Shown piece by piece: positions 8,354 through 16,412 of a stretch of 41,443 nt of DNA. Location of the stretch: the NCBI GenBank assembly GCA_002685965.1, contig NYZE01000096.1:1-41443 (forward strand), read 5' to 3'. This DNA comes from Planctomycetota bacterium. Its GTDB lineage: Bacteria > Planctomycetota > UBA1135 > GCA-002748355. Position 1 is the stretch's first letter; each line of letters starts with the position of its first letter. A program made the translations under genes and the position numbers. The notes under the pieces are model-generated. The model saw only the letters and a list, made by a program, of their open reading frames with translations, was not told where the DNA came from and made no database searches.

Positions 8354-9540
8354 GACCCAGCCTCCCGCCAGATCGCGGCGAGGTCCTCTGTGCACCGCTC
8401 CCACGATAGCTCTTCGGCACGCGCCCGGGATCGTTCGCAGCAGGAGGCTGGATCGCTGCGCCATGCAGCGACCGCTGCCGCAAGAGCACTGGCCCACGCC
8501 TGCGCGTCGGCTTCCACCGGCAACATGACACCGGCACCCGATGCCCCCAGCATGTCCGGAACGCCTCCGACCGCCGACGCGACCACCGGCAGCCCGCTCG
8601 CAAGCGCTTCGAGCACGGCATTGGGCCAGCCCTCGTGCGCCGAGGGAAAGGCGAAGACCCCACCATCGGCCAGCTCCTTGGCGACAGCATCTCGGCTCAT
8701 CTCGCCACGCAGGTCGAGCCGGTCCGCGACACCGAGCGTGCGCGCCAGGCGCTCCACGGCGCCACGCGCCGGCCCCCCCCCACACACGACCAACTTGGGC
8801 AACAAACAACCGCCATCGACCGCAAGAGCACGCACCAGCAAATCAATCCGCTTGCCGGGGACGAGCCGCGTGACAGTGAGGATGCGGTCACGCCGTTGCG
8901 AGCCCGGTGCATAGCGCACGAGGTCGACGCCGTTCGGGATCACCGCCACAGGTTCGTGACTCACACCGAGCTCGTCGAGCCGGTCGGCGAGCGGGCGACT
9001 CACGGCGAGCACGCGTGCGGCACGCGGCAGAAGTTCGACGTAGCTCTGGCGTACGCCTGCATCCTCTGCCAGCACGTTCACGTCGCTACCTCGCGCCGTG
9101 ACCACGCACGGCAGGCCCGCTTCACCGGCAAGACGCAGAGCTGCACAGCCATCCGGCCACAGATAGTGCGCATCGATCAGACTCGGCCGGAACTCGGCGA
9201 CCACGCGCCGGAACGCAGCACGCGCGCCGCGCGCAACCCGGGCCGCCTGTCGGGCGACGCCGGTGCGTGGTAGGTGGAAATAGCGTGGGTAGTCGACGTC
9301 GATGCCGTCGACACGCTCGTGTCGCGGCAGTCGGGACTGGCGCGCCATCGCGCTTCCACCCGGCAGCGGTGGATAGAACGGTAACGGGTGAATGACGCGA
9401 TAGTCGAAGTCCAGGCGTTGTCGCAAGCATTCGATCCGCTCACGCACGAACGTGCCATGGCCAGGTAGCCGGGAACTCGGCCAGAGGCTCGTGAACACCA
9501 GGACCCTCACGTGGTCAGGCCTGGTGTCCCCACCGCTCAT
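8350..9540 (-). CDS. GT4-family glycosyltransferase with a G9 tract
   Basis: 396 aa from ATG at 9540, which overlaps the amidotransferase gene by 26 nt. A GTG at 9510 just before RVLVFTSLWP is an alternative start lying after that gene's stop; neither has a strong ribosome binding site. The N-terminal acceptor domain contains DAHYLWPDG and TARGSDVN; the C-terminal donor domain contains PNGVDL, TVTRLVPGKR and the intact E-x7-E motif in HEGWPNAVLEALASG. Together these are typical of retaining GT4 enzymes that build polysaccharide repeats. The glycine-rich donor loop VCGGGPARG is encoded by nine consecutive G on the coding strand (8773-8781), a potential slippage site. Its stop overlaps the next glycosyltransferase start. 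Sugar specificity is not predictable. Confidence 0.85.
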   Translation of the reverse strand: MSGGDTRPDHVRVLVFTSLWPSSRLPGHGTFVRERIECLRQRLDFDYRVIHPLPFYPPLPGGSAMARQSRLPRHERVDGIDVDYPRYFHLPRTGVARQAARVARGARAAFRRVVAEFRPSLIDAHYLWPDGCAALRLAGEAGLPCVVTARGSDVNVLAEDAGVRQSYVELLPRAARVLAVSRPLADRLDELGVSHEPVAVIPNGVDLVRYAPGSQRRDRILTVTRLVPGKRIDLLVRALAVDGGCLLPKLVVCGGGPARGAVERLARTLGVADRLDLRGEMSRDAVAKELADGGVFAFPSAHEGWPNAVLEALASGLPVVASAVGGVPDMLGASGAGVMLPVEADAQAWASALAAAVAAWRSDPASCCERSRARAEELSWERCTEDLAAIWREAGS

Positions 9541-11380
9541 TCCAGCGGTGCAAGACGAGGACAGCCCAGAGGGCATCGGAGCGGTCACGAACCCCCAAGT
9601 CGTGTTCGCGGGACCACGCGCGAAGCGTGTCGCCGTTCAAGAAGCGCTGCGCGAACGCCCCGCGACAGGCTGCCTCTCGGGCCTCCTTGAGTCCCTCGCG
9701 CAGCCACTTTGCCAACGGAATCGAGAACCCCTGCTTGGGACGGTCGAGCCACGGTCTACCGAGCCACGGCTCGAAGGAGTCCTTGAGGACCTTCTTGCCG
9801 CCGGACCCATCAAGCTTGGCCGACAGCGGCAACGCCGCGGCGAAGTCGACGACTCGCCGATCCAGCAACGGCGCACGCACCTCGAGCGACACAGCCATGC
9901 TGCACCGATCCGCCTTGACCAGGATGTCACCGGGCAGGTACGTGTTCAGGTCGAGGTCGAGCAGGCGGCTCGCGTGGTCGGGCGCCTGGGACGCTTCGTA
10001 GACCCGCCGCAGCTCGCGGAACGGATCGACGCCGGGAGCAACGTCGCCGACGAGCAGTTCATCGACCTCCTCGGGCAACAATGCCGAAACCGAGCGAAAG
10101 TAGGCCTCGCACGGATCGGCACCGAGGTTCTGCAGCGTGCGCTTGAAGCGGAAGGGACGCGGCAGCCAATCTCCCTTGGGCGCGACCCGCGCCAGCAGAC
10201 GGGCCGGCGCGCGTGGCATGAACGAACGCAGCCGGTTCTCGAGGAGGTCGAAGCGATAGCGACGGTAGCCGGCGAAGCTTTCGTCACCACCATCGCCGGA
10301 CAATGCAACCGTGACATGTCGCCGCGCCGCCCGGCACACGAGCCAGGTCGGCCAAGCGGACGAATCCGCCTGCGGCAGGTCGAAGATCTCGACCAGCGCG
10401 CCGAGGTCCCCTTCGGGGTCGGGCACGCACAACTCCTCGTTGAGCTCGACGCCGAAGCGTTGCGCCAGCTCACGCGCGTGGGGTCGCTCGTCGTAGCGCG
10501 TCTCTTCGAAGCCCACGGTGACGGCCCTTACCCGCTCGCCACTTTCTTGGGCCATCGCCGCGACGATGCCCGAGGAATCCACGCCACCGGACAAGAACGC
10601 GCCGAGCGGCACGTCGGCCTCGAGGCGGTCGTGCACAGAGGTCCGCACCAGCTCGCGCAGCGCCGCTGCCGCACCTGCGGACGAACCCGTCGGATCGAAC
10701 CGAGGCGCCCAGAAGCGCCGGGGTGAGAGCGGTTCGCCCGGACGGTGCAACGCCGCGTGTGCGGGCGCGAGTTGCTCGACCCCATCGAGCAACGACCGCG
10801 TCCCTGGGACATAGCGCAGCGCCAAGAACTCGCGCAGCGCGGCGGGGTCCAGGCGCCGTTCGAAGCCAGGGACGGCGAAGAAGGAACGTACCTCACTGGC
10901 CACGAGCAACATGCCGTCGTGCTCGGCCAGATACAGCGGCTTCTTGCCCAGGTGATCGCGCGCCAACAGCGTTTCACCGGTCAAAGTGTCGTGCACGACG
11001 AGCGCAAACATGCCGAGCAATCGCTCAGGCAAGTCGCGTCCCCAGTGGAGGAAGCCGTGCAGGAGCACCTCCGTGTCCGACTTGGTGCGAAATTCGCACC
11101 CGACCCCTTCGAGGTCGGCGCGCAGTTCCTTCCAGTTGTAGATCTGGCCGTTGAACACGACCTGCACGCGGCCGCCCGGTGTCGCCATCGGCTGATCGCC
11201 AGTGAGGAGGTCGAGCACGGCGAGGCGCCGGTGCCCGAGCGCGGCGCCGGCACCGGACCAATAGCCCTCACCGTCCGGCCCGCGATGCGCTAGCGCTCTC
11301 GTCATCGGCTTCAGCAAGGACTCGGCGGAAGCCGGCAGCCGCCGGTCGTGGAGCGGCAAAATGGCGGTCAGGCCACACAT
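9515..11380 (-). CDS. asnB: Asparagine-synthase-like amidotransferase, exosortase-A type
   Basis: 621 aa, close to the family's usual length. The N-terminal class II glutaminase domain starts with the nucleophile C2 (MCGLTAIL) and has HRGPDGEG and NGQIYN. The C-terminal ATP-pyrophosphatase domain has the PP-loop SGGVDSS (264-270) and ALSGDGGDESFAGYRRY. This matches the exosortase-A-associated amidotransferase group (TIGR03108-like), thought to amidate a sugar acid or amino sugar in the exported glycan rather than to make asparagine; the presence of a UDP-sugar acid dehydrogenase gene in the same operon fits this. Its ATG begins directly after the TAG of the ligase/polymerase gene with no gap. 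A true asparagine synthetase role cannot be excluded from sequence. Confidence 0.85.
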   Translation of the reverse strand: MCGLTAILPLHDRRLPASAESLLKPMTRALAHRGPDGEGYWSGAGAALGHRRLAVLDLLTGDQPMATPGGRVQVVFNGQIYNWKELRADLEGVGCEFRTKSDTEVLLHGFLHWGRDLPERLLGMFALVVHDTLTGETLLARDHLGKKPLYLAEHDGMLLVASEVRSFFAVPGFERRLDPAALREFLALRYVPGTRSLLDGVEQLAPAHAALHRPGEPLSPRRFWAPRFDPTGSSAGAAAALRELVRTSVHDRLEADVPLGAFLSGGVDSSGIVAAMAQESGERVRAVTVGFEETRYDERPHARELAQRFGVELNEELCVPDPEGDLGALVEIFDLPQADSSAWPTWLVCRAARRHVTVALSGDGGDESFAGYRRYRFDLLENRLRSFMPRAPARLLARVAPKGDWLPRPFRFKRTLQNLGADPCEAYFRSVSALLPEEVDELLVGDVAPGVDPFRELRRVYEASQAPDHASRLLDLDLNTYLPGDILVKADRCSMAVSLEVRAPLLDRRVVDFAAALPLSAKLDGSGGKKVLKDSFEPWLGRPWLDRPKQGFSIPLAKWLREGLKEAREAACRGAFAQRFLNGDTLRAWSREHDLGVRDRSDALWAVLVLHRWNERWGHQA

Positions 11381-12742
11381 CTAACGACCCCACGTCGGCG
11401 TCGGCCGCAAAGGGCCGGCACCGGAACCGCGAAAGCCACGGTGCGGCTTGATCTCCAACGGTCGCATGTCGAACTCGTCGGTCGTCACCCCCAGCGGCTG
11501 CCTCGCCTGCTGGTTCGCGACGACGGCAAACCCCGTGACGATCGCAAAGAGGTGGTAAACGAGGTCGAAGTGGCCACGGTTGAGGAACATCGCACCGACG
11601 ACGAACCCGGCCATGCACGCCTCGATCATGCGCGCATAGTTGAAGATCCAGTTGCCACCCGGGATGGACATGCCCAAGCGACGGAGCTTCCCCAACTGCC
11701 AGAACGTCGTCACGATCAGCGCCATGTAGATCACGAACGCAATCGTGCCGCCTTCGGCCCAGATCTGGAGATAGCTGTTGTGGGCCACCGGCGACCAGGA
11801 GACCTCGAAGTCGATGTAGTCCGTGAAGTGATGGCGGAAGTTGCGGATCCCGACCCCGAGCAGCGGGTAGTCGAGGATCATGTCACGCGCCACGCCCCAG
11901 GCCATGAGCCGCCCCATGGCTGACGAGTCGCCCTTGTAGTCGCTGATCATGCCAATCCGTTCGAGCACGTGATCCGGCACAAGCAGGAAGAAGGCCACGA
12001 CGACGACCCCTACGAGCGCGAGGCCGGCGATGCGCTGGCGGCTACGCCACCAGAACACGCCAAGCACCGCGCACATGGCCAGGAACCCGCCCCGGCTATG
12101 CGTCAGCAGGATCGGAATCACCGACATGCAGCACGCCGTGATCGTGCCGCGCCGCACCCACTTGTTCGTCTCCGCTTGGCCCAGGTAGAACAAGAGCGGC
12201 AGGTTCATGACGAGCGCGAGCGCAAAGTCGTTGTTGTCCTCGAGCATGCCGCCCGGACCCTGCTTGATGACTGATCCACCCGAGAGGACACCGAAGATCG
12301 CGCCTTTCACACCGAAGAACCCGAGCGACAAAGCGATCGTCCACAACAGCGCCTTGACGCGATACCTAGTGGTCAGCTGCCCTGCCGTGAACACCGCGAT
12401 CAGAATGATCTTCACGAACTCGAGCAACCGGTTCTGGATCCACTCGTTCTGCTCGCGTGCGCCGGCGAATGACACGAAAGTAGCGAGCGTCATCGCCAAC
12501 ATCAGCTTGATGCGGATGTCCATCACGGTAAAGCGCCGGCGCTCGTTTACGAACCACCCCAGGAACATGACCGCAGCGACGACGTAGCTGAGCCGCGCCG
12601 TACGCGCGATTCCCCAGGTGAGGTCCTGCGCCCGCATGTAGGCGAGCCAACTGAAGGTCAATAGCCCGTAGAACGGTACTCGCCAGGCAAGCGGGATCGT
12701 GATGAACACGACACCGAAGATGAAGAGCGTGCGGAGGCCCAC
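11381..12742 (-). CDS. O-antigen ligase/polymerase-like membrane protein, exosortase-A type
   Basis: 453 aa, starting with GTG 6 nt after the chain-length gene. Ten to twelve membrane helices span residues 5-430. LLTHSRGGFL (212-221) and PVAHNSYLQIWAEGG (318-332), lying before and in the large periplasmic loop region, are the Wzy/WaaL family signatures. The overall sequence, including the opening FIFGVVFITIP and the EDNNDFALALVMNLPLL stretch, matches the putative O-glycosylation ligase of exosortase-A loci (TIGR03097-like). It should polymerise lipid-linked repeats or ligate glycan to an acceptor, possibly a protein, on the periplasmic side. Polymerase and ligase cannot be distinguished by sequence, and no other candidate polymerase occurs in the operon. 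Confidence 0.87.
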   Translation of the reverse strand: MGLRTLFIFGVVFITIPLAWRVPFYGLLTFSWLAYMRAQDLTWGIARTARLSYVVAAVMFLGWFVNERRRFTVMDIRIKLMLAMTLATFVSFAGAREQNEWIQNRLLEFVKIILIAVFTAGQLTTRYRVKALLWTIALSLGFFGVKGAIFGVLSGGSVIKQGPGGMLEDNNDFALALVMNLPLLFYLGQAETNKWVRRGTITACCMSVIPILLTHSRGGFLAMCAVLGVFWWRSRQRIAGLALVGVVVVAFFLLVPDHVLERIGMISDYKGDSSAMGRLMAWGVARDMILDYPLLGVGIRNFRHHFTDYIDFEVSWSPVAHNSYLQIWAEGGTIAFVIYMALIVTTFWQLGKLRRLGMSIPGGNWIFNYARMIEACMAGFVVGAMFLNRGHFDLVYHLFAIVTGFAVVANQQARQPLGVTTDEFDMRPLEIKPHRGFRGSGAGPLRPTPTWGR

Positions 12743-12748
12743 GCTGGC

Positions 12749-14368
12749 TCACTTGGCCTTGGCGGCAAACACCTTGTCGAGAGCGCCGCGCACCCATTCC
12801 GGCAAACGGACCGGGTCCAGGAAATAGAGCGCGAAGATGCTACCCAAGAAAGTCAGCGCCACGCCGACCAAGAGCATGATCTTGAACCGTCGAGCGGCGG
12901 CCGCGGCGCGATCCTCGGCCAACTCGAAATGGCTTACCGCGCCGAGCACCGGTACTGGCAGCGCACGTCCGATCTCGTCGAGCGACTTGAAGGTCGGCTG
13001 CAGCAGGTCGAGCAAGAGGATGAGGCCGATCGCGACGGCGATCCCGAGGATCCCGCCCAGCAGGGCCACGAAAGTCTTGTTCGGATAGGTCGGTTCGAGC
13101 GGCGTCCAGGCTTTGCTCTGCGTCGAGATGACGCTGTTCTTGTTGAGTTCCTGCCCGGTGACTTGGGCCTCTTTGATGTCGTAGGCCGCCTTGGCAGCCT
13201 CGTACTCGGTCTGCGCCAGCAGAACCCGTTGGGTCAGCTCGGCGCGTTGCAGCTGTAGCCGCGGCAGCTCCTTGGTAAAGAGCACCAGTCTTTCGTGGCG
13301 CACGGCCTTGCCAGCACGTTTGCTGCGCAGTGCATCGATCGACATGGTCAACGTATCGAGCTTGTCGGTCGTGGTTGCCCATCTCGGGTTGACTTGTGTC
13401 ATGAGCCCGTCGGCCATGAGCTTCGTGACGAGCGCCTGCCGCCGAGCGCGCATTTCAGCAAGGCGCAACTCGATCGCCGAATAAGCCGGGTTTGCCCTCG
13501 TGTACGCGTTCAGCTTGAACTGGTCGAACAGGATCTGCTGGTCAATCGGTCCGAGCAGCGCCAACAGCGCGGAGTTCTGAGTGAACGGTATCTCGATCCG
13601 GGGCGGTAACTCCGCGAGTCGGTCGCGGAACTTCGTCGCGGCGAACTCCGTGGCCTTGAGTTCCTCGTCGATCTCTGCGATCTCGCCCTCGAGCCGTGCG
13701 GCCTCCGCGGCCTTGGTGGTCTCCGCGTTGATCCCCTCCACCTCCGGGTCGAGAGAGTTGTCCTCGAGGAAGGTGCGCAGCTTGTCGGAGTAGCTGCGAT
13801 GCTCCTGGAGCTTCCTGCTGCGCTGGTCGACGAGGTTCTCGAGCTGCTGCTTGCCAACTGCGATGATCGCGGTGTACTCGCCCTCCATGTAGAACTCGCC
13901 CACCGTGTTCGCCATCTTGGCTACGCGATCCTTGTCGAGGTCTCGGTAACCGATGCGCAGCAGCGCCGAACCGCGCCCCGGCTCCCCCTTGTGCAGGTCG
14001 GTCACTTCGAGCCGCGAGATGACGTCCTGCACCTTGGCACGCAGCCTGGCTCCGGAGTCGTGGACCTCGCTGTCGGTGAGCCAACCGAGTTGGAGCATCG
14101 CCTCGCGCACGAGAGGATAGCTCCGCACGGTGATCCGGGCGGCGCGGATCTCCTCGAGGAACGGATCCTCGCCGCGGAACGAACCCGGCGCCTGGGTCGG
14201 GCGGATGCGCACGACCATGTTCGCCTCGTAGTAGCGCGGGATCATCCAAGCAACGACGAGCCCGACGGCGAGGCCGATCAGCCCAGCCGGAATCAACTGC
14301 CACCGGCGCCTCTTGAGGAGGTCCAGGTAGCGGCCAACCTGTAGTTGTGGGATCTCGAAGTCGCTCAT
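12749..14368 (-). CDS. Wzz/GNVR-type polysaccharide chain-length protein
   Basis: 539 aa. An N-terminal membrane segment (24-43) is followed by a Wzz-type periplasmic domain, then long charged coiled-coil stretches (about 165-260 and 325-410). A proline-containing approach (PLEPTYPNKT) leads to a second membrane segment (432-456), and a third lies at 495-517. This three-segment layout resembles the exosortase-associated chain-length determinant (TIGR03007-like). The protein sets glycan length and bridges the polymerase to the export lipoprotein. There is no Walker motif, so no fused Wzc-type tyrosine kinase; none is seen elsewhere in the window. The ATG has no clear Shine-Dalgarno sequence; a 20-codon upstream frame ending across it as ATGA may supply coupling. 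Confidence 0.87.
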   Translation of the reverse strand: MSDFEIPQLQVGRYLDLLKRRRWQLIPAGLIGLAVGLVVAWMIPRYYEANMVVRIRPTQAPGSFRGEDPFLEEIRAARITVRSYPLVREAMLQLGWLTDSEVHDSGARLRAKVQDVISRLEVTDLHKGEPGRGSALLRIGYRDLDKDRVAKMANTVGEFYMEGEYTAIIAVGKQQLENLVDQRSRKLQEHRSYSDKLRTFLEDNSLDPEVEGINAETTKAAEAARLEGEIAEIDEELKATEFAATKFRDRLAELPPRIEIPFTQNSALLALLGPIDQQILFDQFKLNAYTRANPAYSAIELRLAEMRARRQALVTKLMADGLMTQVNPRWATTTDKLDTLTMSIDALRSKRAGKAVRHERLVLFTKELPRLQLQRAELTQRVLLAQTEYEAAKAAYDIKEAQVTGQELNKNSVISTQSKAWTPLEPTYPNKTFVALLGGILGIAVAIGLILLLDLLQPTFKSLDEIGRALPVPVLGAVSHFELAEDRAAAAARRFKIMLLVGVALTFLGSIFALYFLDPVRLPEWVRGALDKVFAAKAK

Positions 14369-14427
14369 GGTCTAGGGATCGGAATACTCGGCCGCGGAGT
14401 CGACCGCTGTAGCCCTGTCATCGTCAT
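14365..14427 (-). CDS. Possible 20-codon leader ORF overlapping the chain-length gene start
   Basis: On the minus strand an ATG at 14427 opens a frame of 20 codons closed by a TGA at 14367-14365 that overlaps the chain-length gene's ATG as ATGA. It is preceded by a G-rich stretch (eight G at 14440-14433, then CGGAA), which could act as a ribosome binding site, whereas the chain-length gene itself has none. The predicted peptide is proline/arginine-rich with no recognisable family. Chance occurrence is quite possible for such a short frame. Confidence 0.25.
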   Translation of the reverse strand: MTMTGLQRSTPRPSIPIPRP

Positions 14428-14490
14428 TTCCGCCCCCCCCGCCTGACTGTGTTGCCGCCCAACTGGCATCTTCCGGGCGATCTGCGGAGC

Positions 14491-14526
14491 GATCTGCGCG
14501 TTGGATCAGATCTGCGCGTTGGATCA
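14491..14526. repeat. Perfect tandem duplication of an 18-bp unit, containing a stop codon
   Basis: Two adjacent identical copies of GATCTGCGCGTTGGATCA lie at 14491-14508 and 14509-14526, with a shorter related piece (GATCTGCGGAGC) just before at 14479-14490. The second copy includes the TGA stop (14526-14524, minus strand) of the export lipoprotein gene. Because the unit is 18 nt, the first copy places another TGA in the same frame six codons later. The rest of the 155-nt gap to the chain-length gene holds an eight-C run (14433-14440) and the possible leader ORF. Confidence 0.9.
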
Positions 14527-15348
14527 ATAGAGGAAGCGGTTGCCGAAGAAGAACTCCTGGTCTCCCGTCAGAACCTTGTAGTGGAAGTCCAGAGTCTGGT
14601 ACTGGAACAGCACCGAGAGCACCGTCGTCAACGGGTAGGTCAGGCGCTCGATGAAGCGCGACACCTGCCCGAAGAAGGTCGGGGGGATGTAGATGATGTC
14701 GTTTTCTTTGATGTTCAGGTTGTAGGTCGAGTACCCGTAGACCACGATCTCACGCAGGTTGATCGTCACGACCAGCGGATTCTTCGGATCGGCGCGGATC
14801 AAACGAATCTTGCCGATGTTTGCGACCGGGCTACGTGGCGACATCAGCACCGCCTCGGCCACCGTCAGGTCGCCGATGAACTCGCGAAAGCCCGGCGCCA
14901 ACGTCTCACCAAGCACCCAGAACAGGCGCGGCGCCGCGAGGATGCGGGCACGGATGCGGATCTTCGGCTTGTAGAACGCCTGCAACTGCTCGGTGACCAA
15001 CGCGCCGATCTCCGGCCCCGTCATGCCAAGCACATAGCTCGGCCCATAGCCGGGGATATAGATCGTGCCATCGACGGTGACCGGTTGCGGTTGCACCGCC
15101 AGCAACACGAGGTCGGCGAAGGCCGGGTCGGCTAGCAACTCCGGTGACACAAAGAACTGGATCTGCGCCCGCACCGTCGCGTAGTTCGCGACCTGCGCAT
15201 CCCCGGAGGCGCGCTTGCCGAAGCCCTTGCGTACGAGCAACTCCTGCACGCGCTTGCTCGGGACCGAAGCACAGGAGGGAAGCGCCATGGTCGCGAAGGC
15301 GAGCATGAGCAACGAGATCGCGGAGCGAGCAAGTGCGGAGCGACGCAT
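14524..15348 (-). CDS. Polysaccharide export outer-membrane lipoprotein, Wza-like
   Basis: 274 aa from ATG at 15348; a TTG three codons earlier is a less likely start. A signal peptide (1-25) ends in a lipobox-like ALPSC, with C26 as the lipidated residue. Residues 60-135 form the Poly_export (PES) domain, with VTVDGTIYIPGYGPSYVLGMT, and a SLBB-like domain follows (about 140-215). It should be the outer-membrane exit channel for the glycan, paired with the chain-length protein. It lies 44 nt after rmlB and 155 nt before the chain-length gene, the largest gap inside the polysaccharide block. The family resembles the exosortase-locus export protein (TIGR03027-like). At 274 residues it is shorter than E. 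coli Wza. Confidence 0.88.
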   Translation of the reverse strand: MRRSALARSAISLLMLAFATMALPSCASVPSKRVQELLVRKGFGKRASGDAQVANYATVRAQIQFFVSPELLADPAFADLVLLAVQPQPVTVDGTIYIPGYGPSYVLGMTGPEIGALVTEQLQAFYKPKIRIRARILAAPRLFWVLGETLAPGFREFIGDLTVAEAVLMSPRSPVANIGKIRLIRADPKNPLVVTINLREIVVYGYSTYNLNIKENDIIYIPPTFFGQVSRFIERLTYPLTTVLSVLFQYQTLDFHYKVLTGDQEFFFGNRFLY

Positions 15349-15392
15349 TGGGTGCAATAGCCTACAGTCCTGCTTTGTAACTCAAAGCTCCG

Positions 15393-16412
15393 TTATTGAC
15401 TACCAAGGTGGCCGTATTGCTCCTCGTAGTAGCCCTGGTAGGCCCCGGAGCGCACTCGGGCCGTCCATTCGGCGTTGTCGCGATACCACTGCACTGTCGC
15501 CGCCAGCCCGTCCTCGAAGGTCCAGTTCGGCGTGAAGCCGAGCTCCCGCTCGACCTTCGCCCCGTCGATCGCGTAGCGCTGGTCGTGGCCGGGACGGTCC
15601 TTGACGAAGCGGATCAGCTCTTCGCCCTTGCCGACCAGCTCCAGCAGCCGACGCACGACGTCGATGTTGCTGCGCTCCGCATTGCCGCCGAGGTTGTAGA
15701 CCTCCCCGGCGACGCCATCTTCGAGCACGGTCAGGATGCCCCGACAGTGGTCCTCGACGTGGATCCAGTCGCGGACATTCTGGCCATCGCCGTAGACCGG
15801 AAGCGGTTCACCATCCATCGCATTGGCGACCATCAGCGGGATCAGCTTCTCGGGAAACTGATACGGGCCGTAGTTGTTCGAGCAGCGCGTGATGCGCGTG
15901 TCGAAGCCGTGCGTGTGGTGCGCGGCGCGCACGAGGAAGTCGGACCCGGCCTTGCTGGCCGAGTAGGGCGAGTTCGGCTGGATGGGCGAGTCTTCGGAGA
16001 AACGACCCTCCGGACCCAGGGAGCCATAAACTTCGTCGGTCGAAACGTGCACGAAGCGTTCGACGCCGTGGCGCATGGCCGCGTCGATGAGCACCTGCGT
16101 ACCGAGCAAGTTCGTGGTGACGAAGGGTCTCGCGTCCTGGACCGAACGATCGACATGACTCTCGGCTGCGAGGTGCACGATGCAATCGGGCTTCGCTTGC
16201 CGCAGCGTCTCGTCGACTGCCTCGGCATCGGCGATGTCCGCCTTGAAGAACCGGTAGCGCTCGTCGTCCTCGATCGAGCGCAGGTTCTCGAGGTTGCCAG
16301 CATAGGTCAGCGCATCGAGATTGCAGAGGCCGTAGTCGCGGTGCGCGAGCACGTAGTGCAGGAAGTTGGAGCCGATGAAGCCAGCGCCGCCGGTGACCAG
16401 AACCTTCTTCAC
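15393..16412 (-). CDS. rfbB: dTDP-glucose 4,6-dehydratase
   Basis: 339 aa. An extended short-chain dehydrogenase with the NAD-binding GGAGFIG (8-14), the dehydratase triad region STDEVYG (T125, D126, E127) and the YxxxK pair Y150/K154. NNYGPYQFPEKLIP is characteristic of RmlB. It converts dTDP-glucose to dTDP-4-keto-6-deoxyglucose in the cytoplasm. The start is GTG at 16412, with a strong AGGAGGGG eight nt upstream, and it overlaps the rmlD stop as GTGA (16409-16412). It follows rmlA and rmlD in the same transcript and precedes the export lipoprotein. Identification is firm. Confidence 0.97.
   Translation of the reverse strand: MKKVLVTGGAGFIGSNFLHYVLAHRDYGLCNLDALTYAGNLENLRSIEDDERYRFFKADIADAEAVDETLRQAKPDCIVHLAAESHVDRSVQDARPFVTTNLLGTQVLIDAAMRHGVERFVHVSTDEVYGSLGPEGRFSEDSPIQPNSPYSASKAGSDFLVRAAHHTHGFDTRITRCSNNYGPYQFPEKLIPLMVANAMDGEPLPVYGDGQNVRDWIHVEDHCRGILTVLEDGVAGEVYNLGGNAERSNIDVVRRLLELVGKGEELIRFVKDRPGHDQRYAIDGAKVERELGFTPNWTFEDGLAATVQWYRDNAEWTARVRSGAYQGYYEEQYGHLGSQ

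Noticed and set aside
6857-8914. A 685-codon open frame on the plus strand
   Set aside because: It is antisense to the exosortase and glycosyltransferase genes, which show clear family motifs; its translation is Arg/Pro/Ser-rich with no domain. High GC keeps antisense frames open.
9452-10726. A 424-codon plus-strand open frame
   Set aside because: Antisense to the amidotransferase gene, whose motifs are intact; no independent evidence.
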